Source of the DNA: Pseudomonadota bacterium | Lineage (GTDB): Bacteria; Pseudomonadota; Alphaproteobacteria; Acetobacterales; Acetobacteraceae | DNA length: 8,166 nucleotides | Reading direction: 5' to 3' | Assembly (NCBI GenBank): GCA_021780935.1 | Contig: JAJXXT010000085.1 | Location: 1-8,166 of the forward strand | Shown: one piece after another, positions 5,372 to 8,166 of the stretch | Numbering within the stretch: the first letter of the stretch is position 1 | How the letters are laid out: every line of letters begins with the position of its first letter | Program-made: the position numbers and the translations under genes | Notes under the pieces: model-generated | The model's database searches: none | What the model saw: the letters and a program-made list of their open reading frames with translations, nothing else | Told to the model about the DNA's origin: nothing

Positions 5372-6403
5372 ATGGCCCAGGGTCCGACCGGTGGCGGGGG
5401 CGCCGAGTTCGTTCGCCGCATCGTCAATGATCCCAAGTCCGTTCCCGATGTCGTCCGGCTGCAGGGCTATCTCGGCGCCTCGTCCGAGGAAGGGCACGAG
5501 CGGCTCTACCTCAGCGCCGACCTGAGCAGCTACGTCGAGATTCCGAAAGACGCGATCCTGCACCAGATGGACGTGCCCGCGGCGCAGGATCCGCATGGCG
5601 CGGTCGTGCTGTGGGTGAAGAAGGACGCCGCGCTGCAGTACAAAATGGCGCCTGGCCCGACCGCGCTGGCGCATTATTTCGCCGGCGCGCTCGCCGGCGC
5701 GGGCGGTGGCGCGGCCCCAGCGGGCGCCGCCCTGCCGGCCGGTGCGCCGATCGCGCCCTCGATCGCAATGCCGGGCTGCACGCCCCTCTACACGCGCCTT
5801 CCGGCAGACTGCCTGCAAACGCAGCCGAACGCCTGCACGATCCTCGTCGCGCAATGTGGCGGCCCGACGCTGGCCTGCCCGACACATCAGCCGACCTGCC
5901 TGCCGGTCTGCACGCAAATTCCCGCCTGCCAGCATACGCATGTCGGCCAGGCGAGCTGTGCGCCGGTCTGCACCGTGCATACCTGTGCCGGCCACGCCAC
6001 CTGCGCGCCCGTCTGCACCGTGCATACCTGCGTGGGCCACGCGACCTGCGCGCCGATCCTGTGCTCGGCGCTTTGCACCCATCCGCCGGCCTGCCACCCG
6101 ACGCTGCCGCCGGCCTGCCACCCGACGCTGCCGCCGGCCTGCCACCCGACCTTGCCGCCGGTCTGCCACCCGACCTTGCCGCCGGCCTGCCATCAGACCT
6201 TGCCGGCGGTCTGCCACCCGTCGCTGGCGGTCGTCTGCCATCCGACCCTGCCGGCGGTGTGCCAGCAGAGCGCCGTGATCGTCTGTCATCCGACGCTCGT
6301 CTGTCCGTTGGCCACGGCGCCGGCTTGCCCGCCGCCCCAGAGCATCGCCTGCGGGAGCATCGCATGCGGCGTTGGCGGCGTCGGCCCCGGCGGCGTGATG
6401 TAG
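5372..6403 (+). CDS. Cys-rich repeat protein, probable class V-type lanthipeptide precursor
   Basis: A 343-residue protein I do not recognise as a named family. Residues 1-95 look like a small folded, beta-rich leader domain with alternating strands such as VVRLQGYLG, RLYLS, YVEIP and AVVLWVKK, and contain no Cys. Residues 96-135 form a Gly/Ala/Pro linker with no signal peptide. Residues 136-332 carry all 30 cysteines, with many Thr, Pro and His. Two repeat classes are present: a 15-residue CAPVCTVHTC... unit (196-225) and an 8-residue C-H-P-T-L-P-P-A unit (241-310). In the second, nine Cys are exactly eight residues apart and each interval holds a Thr or Ser five residues before the next Cys. 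With an APH-like kinase and a HopA1-like gene next, I infer a RiPP precursor whose Thr/Ser are dehydrated and joined to Cys as thioether rings. A Cys/His metal-binding protein is the main alternative. AGGGGGAG upstream of ATG 5372 is a strong ribosome binding site. Confidence 0.75.
   Translation: MAQGPTGGGGAEFVRRIVNDPKSVPDVVRLQGYLGASSEEGHERLYLSADLSSYVEIPKDAILHQMDVPAAQDPHGAVVLWVKKDAALQYKMAPGPTALAHYFAGALAGAGGGAAPAGAALPAGAPIAPSIAMPGCTPLYTRLPADCLQTQPNACTILVAQCGGPTLACPTHQPTCLPVCTQIPACQHTHVGQASCAPVCTVHTCAGHATCAPVCTVHTCVGHATCAPILCSALCTHPPACHPTLPPACHPTLPPACHPTLPPVCHPTLPPACHQTLPAVCHPSLAVVCHPTLPAVCQQSAVIVCHPTLVCPLATAPACPPPQSIACGSIACGVGGVGPGGVM
5957..6061 (+). repeat. 45-bp coding repeat in the precursor (two full copies plus a partial)
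   Basis: Units at 5957-6001 and 6002-6046 encode CAPVCTVHTC(A/V)GHAT, and a partial third (6047-6061) encodes CAPIL. The copies differ mainly at wobble positions, so the peptide is kept while the DNA drifts. That suggests selection on the peptide. Confidence 0.9.
6092..6301 (+). repeat. 24-bp coding tandem repeat (eight units plus an 18-bp partial)
   Basis: Consecutive units start at 6092 with tgccacccgacgctgccgcc-type sequence and encode CHPTLPPA variants. The first two are identical at the DNA level, the next two nearly so, and units five to nine are increasingly diverged. The gradient points to recent duplication at the 5' end of the array. Cys is never lost, and the fourth residue of each unit is always Thr or Ser. 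Confidence 0.93.
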
Positions 6404-6410
6404 ACCCGAC

Positions 6411-6443
6411 GCGGCGCGCCCCGGTCCGCGCGGGGCGCGCCGC
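6411..6443 (+). promoter_or_regulatory. Strong intercistronic hairpin between precursor and kinase genes
   Basis: The perfect 12-bp arms gcggcgcgcccc (6411-6422) and ggggcgcgccgc (6432-6443) enclose a 9-nt loop, 7 bp after the precursor stop codon. No T-run follows. In RiPP operons such hairpins often protect the precursor mRNA or act as partial terminators, so that precursor exceeds enzyme. That role is inferred here. Confidence 0.6.
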
Positions 6444-6458
6444 AGCCGGCACGATGCC

Positions 6459-7544
6459 ATGCACCTGACCGTTCCAAACCTGGCCCACTACCTTCTCGCC
6501 CGCGGCCTGCTCGACACCCGGGCCGTGGTCGGCGGCGATCTGCTGATCCGCGACGCCAGCCGGCGCAACCGCAATTTCCAGGTGGTCCGCCACGCCGCGC
6601 CGGGCCTGTTCGTCAAGCAGATGCGCGAGATGCAGACCGACGCGATGCTGACCTTGAGGCGCGAGGCGGCCTGCTATGACTACGCAAGCGGCGTGCCCGC
6701 GCTGGCCCGGCTGATGCCGCGGCTGATCGCCTACGACGCGGCGCGCCATGTGCTGATCCTCGAACTCGTCGCCGGCGCCGAGAGCCTCGCCGACTATCAC
6801 GCGCGCGAAAAATCCTTTCCGGTCGAGATCGGCGCCCTGCTCGGCGAGGGGCTTGGCCTCTATCACGCCCATGCCGGCGATATCGGCGCGGATCCGACCA
6901 TGGCCGGGCTGTTCGCGCGGCAGGTCCCGGTGATCCTCACCCTCGGCCATGGCGGGCACGCCATGCTCGGCCAGTTCGGCCATATCGGCCCGGCCCTCTC
7001 CGGGCTGATCGCGCGTCATCCCGAGTTCCAGGCCGCGCTCGACGCGCTCGGCGCCGAGTGGCGCTTCGACAGCCTCATCCATGGCGACATGAAGTGGGAC
7101 AACGTCCTCGTCTTCGCCGGCGCCGAGGCCCGGCGGGATTTCCGCATCGTCGATTGGGAGCTGGCCGATCTCGGCGACGCGGACTGGGATGTCGGGGCCG
7201 TGCTGCAAAGCTTCCTGGCGACCTGGATCCTGTCGATGCCGATCGGCTCGGGCCTCGCACCGCAGCACTATGTCGGCATGGCCGGACAGAAGCTGGAGGC
7301 GATGCGCCCTGTGCTGCACGCATTCTGGGACTGCTACGCCGAGACGCGGGGCATCGCCGAGGATCAGCGCCGCCCCGCGCTCCAGCGCTGCATGCGCTAC
7401 GGCGCGGCGCGCCTGGTCTGGACGGCGCTCGAACAGCGCCTCTACCAGGCCGAGCTCGACGCGCCCGGCACGGCGCTGCTCCAGGTCGCGTTCAACATCC
7501 TGCTCGATCCGCCGCGCGCGGTGCGGGAGCTGCTCGATGCCTGA
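6459..7544 (+). CDS. APH/kinase-fold phosphotransferase, probable lanthipeptide Ser/Thr kinase
   Basis: A 361-residue protein with an aminoglycoside-phosphotransferase-type kinase core. FVKQ (51-54) supplies the likely ATP-binding Lys53, after an SRRNRNFQV segment. LILELVAGAESLADYH (99-114) fits the hinge region. The catalytic loop is LIHGDMKWDNVLV (206-218; D210, N215), and IVDWELADLGDADWD (230-244) supplies the metal-binding D232. All key catalytic residues appear present. APH-like kinases paired with HopA1 proteins phosphorylate Ser/Thr of precursor peptides before elimination in class V lanthipeptide and thioviridamide-type pathways. By context I assign this protein that role with the upstream Cys/Thr-rich protein as substrate; antibiotic phosphorylation is less likely. 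ATG 6459 has no clear ribosome binding site and follows a strong hairpin, suggesting lower translation than the precursor. Its stop overlaps the next start by 8 bp. Confidence 0.82.
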   Translation: MHLTVPNLAHYLLARGLLDTRAVVGGDLLIRDASRRNRNFQVVRHAAPGLFVKQMREMQTDAMLTLRREAACYDYASGVPALARLMPRLIAYDAARHVLILELVAGAESLADYHAREKSFPVEIGALLGEGLGLYHAHAGDIGADPTMAGLFARQVPVILTLGHGGHAMLGQFGHIGPALSGLIARHPEFQAALDALGAEWRFDSLIHGDMKWDNVLVFAGAEARRDFRIVDWELADLGDADWDVGAVLQSFLATWILSMPIGSGLAPQHYVGMAGQKLEAMRPVLHAFWDCYAETRGIAEDQRRPALQRCMRYGAARLVWTALEQRLYQAELDAPGTALLQVAFNILLDPPRAVRELLDA

Positions 7545-8166
7545 CCCGGCCGCCGCCCCGCCGGGCCTGGACGAGGCGCTCGGCCTGGTCCACATCCTCC
7601 CCGACAGCAGCATCGCCTATGGTGACGCGGAGCCGATCGCCGCCACGGTAACGGGCGCCATCGGCCCCGACGATGCGATGGCGCGCACGTTGGCGGGCCT
7701 GCTCTACGACCACGCCTATACCCGGCGCGACGCGGCGGCGCGCGCGGCGGCGCACGCGGTGGCCCAGGGGACGGTCCAGGGGGCCGCGTACGGGGGCGCC
7801 CCAGCGGGCGCCCAAGCGGGCACCGCTGGGGCCACGCTCGAAGACGCTGGCTTCCTCGCCCGGCTCGATGACGCGAACGGCTCGCGCGAGCGCTGGGATG
7901 CCGGCTGGGTCGTGCACCAGTTCGGCCCCAACGGGCAGGTCTTCGTGCGCAAAGGCGAACGCGAGCGGATCGCCATGCCCGGCGCCTTCATCACCGACCC
8001 GGTTCCGGGCCAGCCGCCCGGCATGGCGCCGGCGCTGGGTGCGCCGGTGCGCCTGCGCGCGCCGCGCGCCGCGCCGGGCGCCCAGCCAGGCTACTATGTC
8101 GTGTTCGGCGAGACGCTCGACGAGCTCGCCGACGCGCTCGACCTGGTTCGGCTGTACTTCAACTGC
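7537..8166 (+). CDS. HopA1-family protein, probable lanthipeptide phospho-lyase partner (partial)
   Basis: The first 210 residues are in the window and the frame is open at the edge. Features matching HopA1-domain proteins, judged from memory of the family, are LLYDHAYTRRDA (55-66), FLARLDDANGSRERWDAGWVV (106-126, with the RWD.GW core), GQVFVRKGERERIAMP (133-148), the GAPVRLRAPR segment (168-177), GYYVVFGE (185-192) and the closing VRLYFN (204-209). HopA1 was first described as a Pseudomonas syringae type III effector, but homologues such as LxmY and TvaD act with APH-like kinases in making dehydroamino acids in RiPPs. No type III secretion context is visible, so the biosynthetic role is preferred. 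An Ala/Gly/Gln-rich stretch (about residues 65-99) looks like an insertion. ATG 7537 overlaps the kinase stop, implying translational coupling. The missing C-terminus is probably about 100 or more residues. Confidence 0.8.
   Translation, partial: MPDPAAAPPGLDEALGLVHILPDSSIAYGDAEPIAATVTGAIGPDDAMARTLAGLLYDHAYTRRDAAARAAAHAVAQGTVQGAAYGGAPAGAQAGTAGATLEDAGFLARLDDANGSRERWDAGWVVHQFGPNGQVFVRKGERERIAMPGAFITDPVPGQPPGMAPALGAPVRLRAPRAAPGAQPGYYVVFGETLDELADALDLVRLYFNC

Noticed and set aside
6092..6301. CRISPR-like regular repeat
   Set aside because: The units are contiguous 24-bp coding repeats with no unique spacers, in frame with a long protein.
4016..6460. 814-codon minus-strand open frame
   Set aside because: It runs antisense through the tRNA, the hydrolase and the precursor. 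Its apparent RRQGRVADRRQ-type repeats are just the reverse reading of the 24-bp coding repeats.
6459..7544. Aminoglycoside resistance phosphotransferase
   Set aside because: The fold matches, but the gene sits between a repeat precursor and a HopA1-family gene, the known arrangement for peptide-modifying kinases.
5511..7613. 700-codon minus-strand open frame
   Set aside because: It is antisense to the precursor and the kinase gene, whose conserved motifs establish the plus strand as coding.
7537..8166. HopA1-like gene as a type III secretion effector
   Set aside because: There are no chaperone or secretion genes nearby, and it is translationally coupled to a kinase next to a Cys/Thr-rich precursor, which fits RiPP biosynthesis better.

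Overview
The window looks like a chromosomal segment of a high-GC alphaproteobacterium. The conserved block pcm-like / tolC / popZ / valS on the minus strand is typical of that class. The GC-rich codons and the PopZ and TolC variants suggest a Rhodospirillales or Acetobacteraceae-type organism, but the lineage is inferred, not proven.

Region 1 (1-4130, minus strand) is a housekeeping run. In transcription order it holds a divergent protein-L-isoaspartate O-methyltransferase-like gene (4058-3327), a TolC-family outer-membrane channel (3218-1812), a PopZ/DUF2497 cell-pole organiser (1782-1177) and the first 364 codons of valS (1092 to the window edge). A candidate promoter lies at 4100-4129. 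Region 2 (4161-4969, plus strand) holds a tRNA-Cys(GCA) with its own promoter, then a glyoxalase-II-like metallo-beta-lactamase-fold hydrolase with a TTG start.

Region 3 (4970-5371) has no convincing gene. It carries a four-unit 14-bp tandem repeat, a more AT-rich stretch with a possible promoter, and three AG(T/C)CAAAC repeats just upstream of the next gene.

Region 4 (5372-8166, plus strand) is the interesting part: three consecutive genes that look like a class V-type lanthipeptide system. The first encodes a 343-residue protein with a Cys-free N-terminal domain (leader-like), a Gly/Ala/Pro linker and a C-terminal section with all 30 cysteines. Part of that section is an 8-residue repeat in which a Thr or Ser always sits five residues before a Cys. 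The second encodes an APH/kinase-fold phosphotransferase. The third, overlapping it by 8 bp and cut by the window end, encodes a HopA1-family protein. In the known class V lanthipeptide and thioviridamide-type pathways, an APH-like kinase and a HopA1-like protein together dehydrate Ser/Thr in a precursor peptide, and Cys then adds to give (methyl)lanthionine. The inference is that the repeat protein is the substrate, giving an unusually large product with many thioether rings. No exporter, protease or cyclase is visible before the window ends.
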